Below are positions 21,470-29,085 of a DNA stretch of 33,412 nucleotides, piece after piece (positions within the stretch are counted from its first letter, which is position 1; each line of letters opens with the position of its first letter). The notes under the pieces were generated by a model, which was given only the letters and a program-made list of their open reading frames with translations, was not told the origin of the DNA and made no database searches. Made by a program: the position numbers and the translations under genes. The stretch is from assembly GCA_017411385.1 (NCBI GenBank), contig JAFQQF010000004.1:1-33412 (forward strand). The letters run 5' to 3'. This DNA comes from Ruminococcus sp. Lineage in GTDB: Bacteria; Bacillota; Clostridia; Oscillospirales; Acutalibacteraceae.

Positions 21470-23881
21470 GTGAAACGTTCTGTATTTGATGTAAAAGGTA
21501 TGTCCTGCTCTGCCTGCAGTGCAGCTGTTTCAAGAGCTGTTTCAAAACTTGAAGGCGTAGATAAAGCGGATGTAAACCTACTGACAAACTCTATGTCAGT
21601 TATATATGATGAAAAAATTATTCAAGAGCAAAACATAATCGAAGCTGTGAGAAGTGCCGGCTATGATGCTGAAATAAAAAAACAGGATTCATCATCAGAA
21701 AAACAAAACAAGCTTGATAAAAACACAAATAAAATATTTATACGTCTTATTGCTTCTTCTGTATTTCTATGTATGCTGATGATAGTATCTATGGGACATA
21801 TGGTAGGACTTCATTTGTTTGCTCATCAACAGCTTTTGAAAGGATTTGTTGAGATTGCTCTGCTTCTGCCAATAGTCATTCTGAATTTCAAATATTTCAC
21901 TTCAGGATTTAAGTCTTTATTTAGATTTAATCCAAATATGGATTCTCTGATTGCTGTAGGCTCTACTGCTTCTATAGGCTACAGTATCTGGCAGATGGCC
22001 ACAGGCGGTGCTGACCACTATTACTTCGAGTCTGCGGCAATGATACTTACTTTTATTACCATAGGCAAGTATTTAGAAAGTAAATCCAAAGCCAAAACAA
22101 CAAGCGCTGTTACAAGACTTATGGATTTATCACCTAAAACTTCAATCATCCTAGTTGACGGAGTTGAAAAGGAGATTGACTCCAAAGACATCAAGCAAGG
22201 TGACATTGTGGTTGTAAAGGGCGGAATGAGCTTTCCAGCTGACGGTGTTATAATTAAGGGAAGCGGCTCGGTGGATGAATCTGCATTAACCGGAGAAAGC
22301 TTACCCGTAAGCAAAAGTGAAGGCTCTTTTGTTACAGGTGGTACCATACTTATCAGCGGATATGTGCACTTTGAAGCGAAAAAGGTCGGTGAAGACACCA
22401 CACTTGCCGGTATAATCAAACTCGTAGAAGAAGCTACTCTTTCAAAACCGAAAATTGCAAAACTGGCAGATAAAATCAGCCGTGTGTTCGTACCTGCTGT
22501 AATTCTTATAGCGCTAATTACTACACTTGTATGGTACTTTACAACCAAGGATTTTGAATTAGCTTTAAACTTTGGTATATCTGTGCTTGTAATCTCCTGC
22601 CCCTGTGCACTTGGACTTGCTACACCGACAGCTATTATGGTAGGAACCGGCAAGGCGGCTGAACTGCAAATACTGATTAAATCAGCAGAGGTTTTTGAAG
22701 CAGGTTCAAAGGTTTCTACTGTTATGCTTGATAAAACAGGCACCATAACAAGGGGCAAGCCTGTGGTGACAGACGTTATTACAGAAGTTTCCGATGAAAT
22801 TAAGCTTATGGCAGTTTGCAATGCCATAGAAACTATGAGTGACCACCCTCTCGCACAAGCTGTAGTGGAATACACAAGCTCTGATATAGAGCTTATTGTG
22901 AATGAATTTGAATCGGTAACGGGAAAAGGTGTCAGTGCAGTAGTTGAAGGCAAAAAATATTTAATCGGTAACAGAGCTTTTGTATCAAAAGGAAAAATTA
23001 GTAATAATCTGACAAAAATCGGTGATAAGCTATCTGCTCAAGGCAAAACCGCACTTTATATAATGCAAGATACTGAGGTTGTAGGAATCATCGGAATTGC
23101 TGATACCGTTAAGGAAACCTCAAAAGAAGCAATCAGTTTACTGAATTCTCACAAAATCAATACTGTTATGCTCACAGGTGACAACCGAAAAACCGCTGAG
23201 AGCATAAAAGAACAGGTTGGCATTGCTGATGTGAGAGCTGAGCTTATGCCTGCTGAAAAAAATGAAATCATCAAGCAATATCAGATTGACAGAAAAGTGG
23301 CTATGGTTGGCGACGGAATTAATGACTCCCCTGCCCTTGCCGTTGCCGATGTGGGCATAGCCTTGGGTGCAGGAACCGATATTGCTATGGAATCCGCAGA
23401 TGTAGTTCTCATAAGAAATGATTTGAGAGATGTTCACACAACCCTGCTGATATGCAGAAAGGTTATGAAAAACATCAAGGAAAACCTTTTCTGGGCACTT
23501 ATATACAATGCAATCGGTATTCCTGTGGCGGCAGGTGTGCTATACAACAGCTTAGGTATAGCACTTTCCCCTATGCTTGGAACTATTGCAATGAGCTTAA
23601 GCTCAATCTGTGTTATTTCAAACGCATTAAGACTGAAGAGGATTAAAAGAGATTATGATATTTCTGAAAGGAAGGAGATGAATAAGGTGAAAACTGTATA
23701 CATCGAAGGTATGATGTGTCCTCATTGTTCTGCAAGGGTAACAGAAATCCTCAAAGAATTAGACGCAAATGTAGTTGTTGACCACACAAAAGGCACTGCT
23801 GTGATTTGTGAGGATGCTGACAACAACGCCATAAAAACTACTGTTGAGGCAGCAGGATACAAGGTAACATCAATTGAATAA
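21470..23881 (+). CDS. copA: copper-exporting P1B-type ATPase CopA with HMA domains at both ends
   Basis: An 803-residue Cu+ pump. N-terminal HMA (1-70) with GMSCSAC (Cys13, Cys16); membrane spans near 90-190; actuator TGES at 274-277; Cu+ motif CPC at 377-379; phosphorylated DKTGT from Asp421; SDHPLAQA near 457-464; TGDNRKTA; GDGINDSPALA; then the Cu+-specific YNAIG and MLGTIAMSLSS helices. Unlike most Firmicutes CopA, a second HMA follows the last span (about 741-803) with GMMCPHC. The GTG start has GGAGG six bases upstream. An internal SD and GTG precede the second HMA. Trailing terminator at 23891. Confidence 0.95.
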   Translation: MKRSVFDVKGMSCSACSAAVSRAVSKLEGVDKADVNLLTNSMSVIYDEKIIQEQNIIEAVRSAGYDAEIKKQDSSSEKQNKLDKNTNKIFIRLIASSVFLCMLMIVSMGHMVGLHLFAHQQLLKGFVEIALLLPIVILNFKYFTSGFKSLFRFNPNMDSLIAVGSTASIGYSIWQMATGGADHYYFESAAMILTFITIGKYLESKSKAKTTSAVTRLMDLSPKTSIILVDGVEKEIDSKDIKQGDIVVVKGGMSFPADGVIIKGSGSVDESALTGESLPVSKSEGSFVTGGTILISGYVHFEAKKVGEDTTLAGIIKLVEEATLSKPKIAKLADKISRVFVPAVILIALITTLVWYFTTKDFELALNFGISVLVISCPCALGLATPTAIMVGTGKAAELQILIKSAEVFEAGSKVSTVMLDKTGTITRGKPVVTDVITEVSDEIKLMAVCNAIETMSDHPLAQAVVEYTSSDIELIVNEFESVTGKGVSAVVEGKKYLIGNRAFVSKGKISNNLTKIGDKLSAQGKTALYIMQDTEVVGIIGIADTVKETSKEAISLLNSHKINTVMLTGDNRKTAESIKEQVGIADVRAELMPAEKNEIIKQYQIDRKVAMVGDGINDSPALAVADVGIALGAGTDIAMESADVVLIRNDLRDVHTTLLICRKVMKNIKENLFWALIYNAIGIPVAAGVLYNSLGIALSPMLGTIAMSLSSICVISNALRLKRIKRDYDISERKEMNKVKTVYIEGMMCPHCSARVTEILKELDANVVVDHTKGTAVICEDADNNAIKTTVEAAGYKVTSIE
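23687..23881 (+). CDS. possible internal-start product: CopZ-like copper chaperone (64 aa) within copA
   Basis: Inside copA, AAAGGAAGGAG (23668-23677) lies nine bases before an in-frame GTG at 23687-23689; an in-frame ATG at 23678 abuts the SD and is too close. The product would begin MKTVYIEGMMCPHCSARV and form a complete single HMA domain of CopZ size. Either copZ was once a separate downstream gene that fused to copA while keeping its start signal, or both forms are made from one gene. Use of this start is inference. Confidence 0.35.
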   Translation: MKTVYIEGMMCPHCSARVTEILKELDANVVVDHTKGTAVICEDADNNAIKTTVEAAGYKVTSIE

Positions 23882-23890
23882 AGGCATAAA

Positions 23891-23922
23891 AATAAGGCGT
23901 GAAATCTAATTCACGCCTTATT
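23891..23922. terminator. two-way terminator between copA and the SPFH gene
   Basis: AATAAGGCGTGAA (23891-23903) and TTCACGCCTTATT (23910-23922) form a 13-bp stem; T-rich sequence follows on both strands. It separates converging genes. Confidence 0.85.
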
Positions 23923-23933
23923 AATTTTTGAAA

Positions 23934-24854
23934 TTATTCCTCTGTGTTCTCGGGAGCTTCTGTTGCAAAAACTTCCTTGAATGAGGTTGCAAGACCTGCA
24001 AGGCCCTGAATTTCTGAAGGAATGATAATCTTTGTTGCCTTACCGTCTGCAGCCTTTTGGAATGCCTCAAGACTCTTGAGAGCGATTACCTGCTGAGTGG
24101 GTGCTGCTTCGTTAAGCATCTTGAGAGCATCAGCATAAGCCTTCTGAACTGTGAGGATAGCCTCTGCCTCACCGGCTGCTTCGCGGATTTTTGACTCCTT
24201 GACAGCATCGGCACGGAGGATTGCAGACTCCTTCAAACCTTCAGCCACAAGAATCTGACTGCGTTTTTCACCCTCTGCATCAAGAATCTTTGCACGTCTT
24301 TCACGCTCTGCCTTCATCTGCTTTTCCATCGCATCCTGAATCTCACGGGGAGGAATGATGTTTTTGAGCTCAACACGGATTACACGGATACCCCACGCAT
24401 CAGTAGCTTCATCAAGGATGATGCGGATTTTGTCGTTGATAGTATCTCTTGATGTAAGAGTATTATCAAGCTCCAAATCTCCGATGATATTACGAAGAGT
24501 TGTAGCGGTTAAGTTTTCAATTGCATTAAGGGGGCGCTCAACACCGTAGGTGTAAAGCTTAGGGTCTGTAATCTCAAAGTATACAACCGTATCAATCTGC
24601 ATTGTTACGTTATCACGTGTGATAACAGGCTGAGGAGGAAAATCAACAACCTGCTCTTTGAGAGATACTTTCTTTGCTACCTTGTCAATAAAGGGAATCT
24701 TAAAATGCAGGCCTGTACTCCAGGTTGCATTGTATGCACCCAGTCGCTCCACAACAAAGGCGTGAGCCTGAGGCACGATTTTGATATTTCTGATAATAAC
24801 AATCAGAAGCAGAACAACAATGGCAATGATAATAATTGCGCCGTAGCCATCCAT
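23934..24854 (-). CDS. SPFH/Band 7 (stomatin/QmcA-like) membrane protein
   Basis: 306 residues with one N-terminal span (AIIIIAIVVLLLIVIIRN), an SPFH domain (VPQAHAFVVERLGAYNATW to about 200, with TRDNVTMQIDTVVYFEITDP), a charged coiled-coil region (AEGEKRSQILVAEGLKESAI), and the usual C-terminal GLAGLATSFKEVF. Such proteins form large ring-like cages that organise membrane microdomains and often act with FtsH. It starts three bases after the nfeD stop, the common pairing, so they are one operon. Confidence 0.92.
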   Translation of the reverse strand: MDGYGAIIIIAIVVLLLIVIIRNIKIVPQAHAFVVERLGAYNATWSTGLHFKIPFIDKVAKKVSLKEQVVDFPPQPVITRDNVTMQIDTVVYFEITDPKLYTYGVERPLNAIENLTATTLRNIIGDLELDNTLTSRDTINDKIRIILDEATDAWGIRVIRVELKNIIPPREIQDAMEKQMKAERERRAKILDAEGEKRSQILVAEGLKESAILRADAVKESKIREAAGEAEAILTVQKAYADALKMLNEAAPTQQVIALKSLEAFQKAADGKATKIIIPSEIQGLAGLATSFKEVFATEAPENTEE

Positions 24855-24857
24855 AAA

Positions 24858-25319
24858 TTATTCCTCACTTTCATAATTTGCAAAGGGAGTTACAATGAGC
24901 TTTACTCCCTGTATTTCTTCGACTTTAACAGTCGTTCCTGCTTTGATAACCTCGCCGTTTTTTGAACGGGCGGACCAACGTGCACCGTCAACCTCTGCAA
25001 GACCTGAAGACTTTGTGTTGTCAATATCTGCAACAACAATTGCAGTTTTGCCGATGTTCTTATCTGAGTTGGTTTTTGTTTTATTGAAGCTTTTAAGGCG
25101 TTTTACTAAGGGTCGGGTCAAAAGAAGTGCAACAGCTGACACTGCAAGAAACACAACAATCTGAAGAAATACGTAATCCTTCAGGAAGGTTGCGGCACAA
25201 ATTGCAGTGACAAAAGCACCAAGGACAAACCAAATAGACACAAGCTGTGATGTGCAAAGCTCAATGACGCCGAGAATTATTGCAAGTCCTAACCAAAAGA
25301 AGGCCATATACTGTTCCAT
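24858..25319 (-). CDS. NfeD-family membrane protein
   Basis: 153 residues: three to four hydrophobic spans in the first half (FFWLGLAIILGVIELC; IWFVLGAFVTAICAATF; FLQIVVFLAVSAVALLL) and a C-terminal OB-fold part (NIGKTAIVVADI, GLAEVDGARWSARS, KVEEIQGVKLIV). It is the short NfeD type without a ClpP-like protease domain, and is paired with the downstream SPFH gene; together they are thought to set up membrane domains. Start MEQYMA follows GGTG by seven bases; a longer version adds seven residues. Confidence 0.88.
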   Translation of the reverse strand: MEQYMAFFWLGLAIILGVIELCTSQLVSIWFVLGAFVTAICAATFLKDYVFLQIVVFLAVSAVALLLTRPLVKRLKSFNKTKTNSDKNIGKTAIVVADIDNTKSSGLAEVDGARWSARSKNGEVIKAGTTVKVEEIQGVKLIVTPFANYESEE

Positions 25320-25375
25320 TTGAGTCACCACTCTATACAATATATTGAAGATAACAAGACTTATCCTCTGAATTC

Positions 25376-25404
25376 ATATTACCACTTTCACATATTGAAG
25401 TCAA
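25376..25404 (-). promoter_or_regulatory. sigma-A promoter of nfeD-SPFH operon
   Basis: Minus-strand TTGACT (25399-25404), 17 bases, TAATAT (25376-25381), about 55 bases before the nfeD start. Confidence 0.7.
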
Positions 25405-25436
25405 TAAATTTGGGGGTACACAAGTTTGAAATTTTA

Positions 25437-25445
25437 TGTTATAAT
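25437..25445 (+). promoter_or_regulatory. extended -10 promoter of the DUF4364 gene
   Basis: TG-T-TATAAT is an extended -10 element with no good -35 box, 33 bases before the ATG. Confidence 0.5.
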
Positions 25446-25478
25446 TATTTAAACAAACAATGAACGGTGGCGAATAAA

Positions 25479-26075
25479 ATGGCATTTGATACATTTGACG
25501 AAGGCATATCTTTAGGCGGAGTAAGAAGCAAAACAGAGGTTCGTATACTTATCTGTTATTTGTTTACATCTGTTAAGCAACCTATGTCCAAAGAAACCGT
25601 GGTAGAGGCACTGCTACACAAAGGACTTACTAATTATTTTGAGGCAAGCTCCTGCTTTGATGATCTTGTAAAAAGCGGTAACCTTGAAAGACTTGAAGAC
25701 GGTTCAAGTCGATTTGTTGCCACCACCAACGGTAAAATGATTTCTCAGCAGCTCGAAAACAATCTTGCCCTCACGGTAAGAGAGCGAGCTTACGAATGCG
25801 CTCTTACCCTACTTGAAAAAGAAAGACTTGAGAAAGAGAACAAGGTTATTATTGAGAAAAACGAAAACGGTTATACAGTAAAATGCACTATTTCAGGCGG
25901 AGATATGGAGCTTATGTCCGTATCTATGCATCTTGCAGATATGGAGCAGGCAAGAACTGTTAAAAAGAATTTCTATAAAAATCCACAGCTTTTTTACAAG
26001 GTTTTGCTTGCCGCAATGACAAGAAACAAGGGACTTATCAAGGACACTTTAGAAGATCTTGAGGGACTTAGCTGA
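25479..26075 (+). CDS. DUF4364 family protein
   Basis: 198 residues matching the clostridial DUF4364 family by its N-terminal RILICYLFTSVKQPMSKETV and SSCFDDLVKSGNLERLEDGS. The N-terminal 85 residues look like a winged helix of the kind found in regulators, with a C-terminal alpha/beta part of unknown role (GYTVKCTISGGDMELMSVSM). The function is unknown. Start ATG follows GGTGG by eight bases; a GTG four codons upstream is less likely. It converges on the bofA-like gene, whose coding region contains its terminator. Confidence 0.85.
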   Translation: MAFDTFDEGISLGGVRSKTEVRILICYLFTSVKQPMSKETVVEALLHKGLTNYFEASSCFDDLVKSGNLERLEDGSSRFVATTNGKMISQQLENNLALTVRERAYECALTLLEKERLEKENKVIIEKNENGYTVKCTISGGDMELMSVSMHLADMEQARTVKKNFYKNPQLFYKVLLAAMTRNKGLIKDTLEDLEGLS

Positions 26076-26087
26076 TATAATTATTAT

Positions 26088-26348
26088 TCACATAAGACAG
26101 CTGATTATCAGCATTACTGCAACACCCGGTACACCGGCACAAGCCGAAACTGTCAGGGACAAAGCAGACACAGGCAAATACACACCTGTGTATAAAGACG
26201 CAATATCAACAAGCAATAGTACAATATTGCCACATAGCATTGAAAGAAAAGCCCTTCTCAGGGGCTTTTTCTTTTTGCAAAGCTTGCATACACAACCATA
26301 AAAAAGCAACATACAAACTACAACAAGGGAATACTGCCACAGCTTCAT
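26088..26348 (-). CDS. bofA: BofA-family inhibitor of pro-sigma-K processing
   Basis: An 86-residue protein with two hydrophobic spans (SLVVVCMLLFYGCVCKLC; LSMLCGNIVLLLVDIASLYTG) and the family's C-terminal pattern: hydrophilic turn, VYLPVSALSLTVSACAGVPGVAVMLI, close to the P-x-N/S-x-x-T-A-GVPGV pattern of BofA. In Bacillus, BofA holds SpoIVFB inactive until SpoIVB acts, and this window also carries spoIVB. Start MKLWQY has AGGTG six bases upstream. It begins 18 bases past the secG terminator with no room for a promoter, so expression needs read-through. Its KKKKPLRRAFLS codons hold a hairpin-U-tract. Confidence 0.75.
   Translation of the reverse strand: MKLWQYSLVVVCMLLFYGCVCKLCKKKKPLRRAFLSMLCGNIVLLLVDIASLYTGVYLPVSALSLTVSACAGVPGVAVMLIISCLM
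26246..26276. terminator. terminator-like hairpin inside the bofA coding sequence
   Basis: AAAAGCCC (26247-26254) and GGGCTTTT (26262-26269), with flanking A-rich and T-rich runs on both sides: on the plus strand it is followed by TTTTTCTTTTT and would end the DUF4364 transcript; on the minus strand it is followed by TTTTCTTTC within bofA mRNA. Confidence 0.6.
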
Positions 26349-26365
26349 CACTATCACCTGTGAAT

Positions 26366-26400
26366 AAAAAAATAAGGACTGTGGGACAAACCCACAGTCC
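26366..26400 (-). terminator. intrinsic terminator after secG
   Basis: GGACTGTGGG (26376-26385) and CCCACAGTCC (26391-26400) form a perfect 10-bp stem with an ACAAA loop; the minus strand then reads TTATTTTTTTATT. Confidence 0.85.
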
Positions 26401-26438
26401 ATACTATGCAGTTATGTTTGTGATTATTCGATAAATAA

Positions 26439-26702
26439 TCAGTTAGCAGTTGAACCTGTTGTGAAATATGCAATAATGTTCATAGCAAGAACAAGAACAA
26501 AGAATGCAATTGCAAAATACTTTGTCCAACGGCTAAGGAAAGCATCGATAGAACGAGCCTTGTTCTTGGAGAAGAATGTATCAGCACCGCCGCTGACAAC
26601 ACCTACACCCTTAGAGTTGCCCTCCTGAAGAATAACTACGATAACAAGTGCGATAGCTGCTATAAGTGTAACAGCACCGATAAGGTAAAAATACCATGCC
26701 AT
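26439..26702 (-). CDS. secG: SecG protein translocase subunit
   Basis: An 87-residue two-span protein of the SecYEG channel: span one IGAVTLIAAIALVIVVILQEG, the cytoplasmic GADTFFSKNKARSIDAFLSRWTK stretch typical of SecG, and span two YFAIAFFVLVLAMNIIAYF. Single-gene unit with its own promoter (26760-26788) and terminator. The leader holds a small GAAA-loop hairpin (AGCCGAAAGGCT) before the SD AAAGGA. In many Firmicutes secG is followed by rnr and smpB; here it is followed by the bofA-like gene. Confidence 0.93.
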   Translation of the reverse strand: MAWYFYLIGAVTLIAAIALVIVVILQEGNSKGVGVVSGGADTFFSKNKARSIDAFLSRWTKYFAIAFFVLVLAMNIIAYFTTGSTAN

Positions 26703-26759
26703 TTCTGAAACATTCCTTTCGTCTGAAAGCCTTTCGGCTGAAAATTCAATAACATTAGT

Positions 26760-26788
26760 ATATTAACACAAGTATGCAAATATTGCAA
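26760..26788 (-). promoter_or_regulatory. sigma-A promoter of secG
   Basis: Minus-strand TTGCAA (26783-26788), 17 bases, TAATAT (26760-26765). Confidence 0.7.
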
Positions 26789-26809
26789 GTACTTTTTTAT
26801 TTAGCTTCA

Positions 26810-26838
26810 AAAAAACTTGATATCAGTTGTTTTATCAA
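26810..26838 (-). terminator. weak terminator overlapping the end of the topoisomerase A gene
   Basis: TTGATA (26833-26838, minus strand) pairs with TATCAA (26817-26822), followed by GTTTTTTT. The stem is only six AT-rich pairs and includes part of the stop codon. Confidence 0.4.
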
Positions 26839-29069
26839 ATGATTGTAAGCTGCTCTGCGGTATCCTCGGCTGCAGGCAAAGCACCAAGTGCAGGCAAGGA
26901 GCGGGTTCGGTAGCGGGAGGGCTTGGAGAAGGTGCCCTCTGCATAGGGAGCAATACTCATAAGACGCTGACCCTTTTTGAGCTTCATTACCGCAACACCC
27001 TGAGTTGTTCTGGAGGTTTTGAGATTTATGGCTCCTGTATGAAGCAAAAGCATTCTGCCGGCTGATGAACGCAGCAGATACTCTTTATCATCAGGTGTGT
27101 ACTCAACACCAACCAACGGAGATTTGTCGGAATATGCACCTGTGAGTCTTTTGCGGTTAGTTTTGGTGGCATAAGAATCAAGGGGTACTTTAGCAACCTT
27201 ACCGTTTTCAAAAGCAAACAAAAGCATTCCTTCGTAGGACTTTGTAACAATCATTGCCACAGCCTGCTCTCCCTCGTCCATCGAAAGCTTGGCAGGAATA
27301 TAATCTCCAAGTACACTTGCCTTTGTATCTGCAAAATCTGAAGCTTTAGCCTTATAAACCTGAGCTTTGTCGGTAAAGAACAGTAAATCAATATTGTTAT
27401 TGCTCTCGATTGCAGTTATAATCTCGTCGCCTTCTTTGAGCTTCTGCTCTGAGCTCATCCTCAAAGACTGAGGAGTAATCTTCTTGAAGTAACCATCACG
27501 GGTAAAGAAAAGATTTACAGGATAATCGGGGATTTCCTCTACTACATCTTCAAAAGCCTCGTCCTCCACATAGAGAATCTGAGATTTTCTATCCTGTCCG
27601 TACTTTTCCCCTACTTCCTTAAGCTCTTTGACAATAATAGTCTTGATACGTGCCTTGCTGGCAAGGATGGCTTCAAGCGCCTTGATGTCTGCCTCCAGCT
27701 CGTCAATATCTGCTGTACGCTTCAATATATACTCACGGTTTAAATGGCGCAGCTTGATTTCCGCAACATACTCTGCCTGTATCTCATCAATACCAAAGCC
27801 TATCATCAGGTTGGGAACAACTTCCTTTTCCTGCTCGGTTTCGCGGACAATTTTTACAGCTTTGTCAATATCAAGGAGTATTTCTTTAAGGCCATAGAGA
27901 AGATGAAGCTTTTCCTGCTTCTTTCTCAAGTCGTGGTGTGTTCTTCGGCGAACACATTCAATTCTGAAAGCAATCCACTCATCAAGCAAATCCTTAACAC
28001 CCAACACCATGGGAGTACCGCCCACAAGGATATTGAAATTACAGGAGAAAGAGTCCTCCAAGGGTGTGAGGCGGTAGAGCTTTTTCATCAAAACGTCAGG
28101 ATCTGTGCCACGCTTTAAGTCAATAGTGATTCTAAGTCCGTTAAGTCCTGTTTCATCTCGGATATCGGCAATCTCTTTAATCTTGCCAGCCTTGACAAGG
28201 TCGATGACCTTCTCGATGATTGCTTCGATAGTAGTTGAAGGAGCAATGGATGTTATATCAATACAGTTGTTTGCCTTGTCGTAGGTATACTCACTGCGAA
28301 CCTTGATGCTTCCTCTGCCGGTTTCGTAAATATCCTTGAGAGCCTGCTCATTGTAGACAATCTGGCCGCCGCCGGAAAAATCCGGTGCAGGAAGAGTTGA
28401 AAAAATATCATGGTCATTGTCACGTATAAGTGCGGCTGTGGTTTCACAGATTTCACGAAGATTGAAGGAGCACACGGAGGATGCCATACCAACCGCGATA
28501 CCGGTATTAGCATTGACAAGAACAGACGGGAAGGTTACCGGAAGGAGTGTAGGCTCCTTCATAGTGTTATCATAGTTATCTACGAAATCAACTGTATCCT
28601 TGTCAATATCTCTGAAAAGCTCATTACAAAGAGGTTCAAGCTTTGCCTCGGTATATCGGGGAGCAGCCCAAGCCATATCTCGTGAATAAAACTTGCCGAA
28701 GTTACCCTTCGAAAGAACAAAGGGATGAAGCAGTGCTTCGTAGCCTCTGGAAAGACGCACCATAGTGTCATAGATAGCGGCGTCGCCGTGAGGGTTGAGC
28801 TTCATTGTGTCGCCCACAATGTTGGCAGATTTAGTAAGGTTTCCTGTAAGGAGGCCTTTTTTATACATTGTATAGAGAAGCTTTCTGTGGGAAGGTTTGA
28901 AGCCGTCAATCTCGGGGATTGCTCGGGAGAGGATAACACTCATTGCATAAGGCATATAGTTACTCTCTAGAGTATAGACGATTTTCTGCTCTACGATTTC
29001 TCCTGCACCTTCGATAATACCTGTAGTTGTTGGTGCTAAAAGCTCTCGTTCTGTCTTTTTCTTTGCCAT
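26835..29069 (-). CDS. type IIA DNA topoisomerase A subunit (ParC/GyrA-like)
   Basis: The DNA-cutting subunit of a type II topoisomerase. 744 residues with RAIPEIDGFKPSHRKLLYTM near 49-68, the quinolone-region NPHGDAAIYDTM near 92-103, and the catalytic Arg138-Tyr139 in AAPRYTEAKL. The C-terminal wheel is short, and the GyrA box QRRGGKG is lacking, so relaxation/decatenation is more likely than supercoiling. Lies 16 bases after the B subunit. It belongs to the divergent clostridial pair and is distinct from GyrA; it should not be named parC without phylogeny. Confidence 0.88.
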   Translation of the reverse strand: MAKKKTERELLAPTTTGIIEGAGEIVEQKIVYTLESNYMPYAMSVILSRAIPEIDGFKPSHRKLLYTMYKKGLLTGNLTKSANIVGDTMKLNPHGDAAIYDTMVRLSRGYEALLHPFVLSKGNFGKFYSRDMAWAAPRYTEAKLEPLCNELFRDIDKDTVDFVDNYDNTMKEPTLLPVTFPSVLVNANTGIAVGMASSVCSFNLREICETTAALIRDNDHDIFSTLPAPDFSGGGQIVYNEQALKDIYETGRGSIKVRSEYTYDKANNCIDITSIAPSTTIEAIIEKVIDLVKAGKIKEIADIRDETGLNGLRITIDLKRGTDPDVLMKKLYRLTPLEDSFSCNFNILVGGTPMVLGVKDLLDEWIAFRIECVRRRTHHDLRKKQEKLHLLYGLKEILLDIDKAVKIVRETEQEKEVVPNLMIGFGIDEIQAEYVAEIKLRHLNREYILKRTADIDELEADIKALEAILASKARIKTIIVKELKEVGEKYGQDRKSQILYVEDEAFEDVVEEIPDYPVNLFFTRDGYFKKITPQSLRMSSEQKLKEGDEIITAIESNNNIDLLFFTDKAQVYKAKASDFADTKASVLGDYIPAKLSMDEGEQAVAMIVTKSYEGMLLFAFENGKVAKVPLDSYATKTNRKRLTGAYSDKSPLVGVEYTPDDKEYLLRSSAGRMLLLHTGAINLKTSRTTQGVAVMKLKKGQRLMSIAPYAEGTFSKPSRYRTRSLPALGALPAAEDTAEQLTII

Positions 29070-29085
29070 TTATCTCTCCCCTTTC

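Noticed and set aside
22021-22953. Long open frame of about 310 codons on the strand opposite copA
   Set aside because: It lies wholly inside copA, has serine/threonine-rich, low-complexity translation with no known motif, and no SD; an antisense shadow.
23678-23680. In-frame ATG within copA as the internal start
   Set aside because: It touches the SD directly; the GTG three codons later has the right spacing.
26717-26745. Small GAAA-loop hairpin in the secG leader as a riboswitch
   Set aside because: Only a four-pair stem (AGCC/GGCT); too small to claim a regulatory RNA.
28253-28519. Other-frame open stretches inside the topoisomerase genes
   Set aside because: All are shadows of the real frames and lack start signals or motifs.
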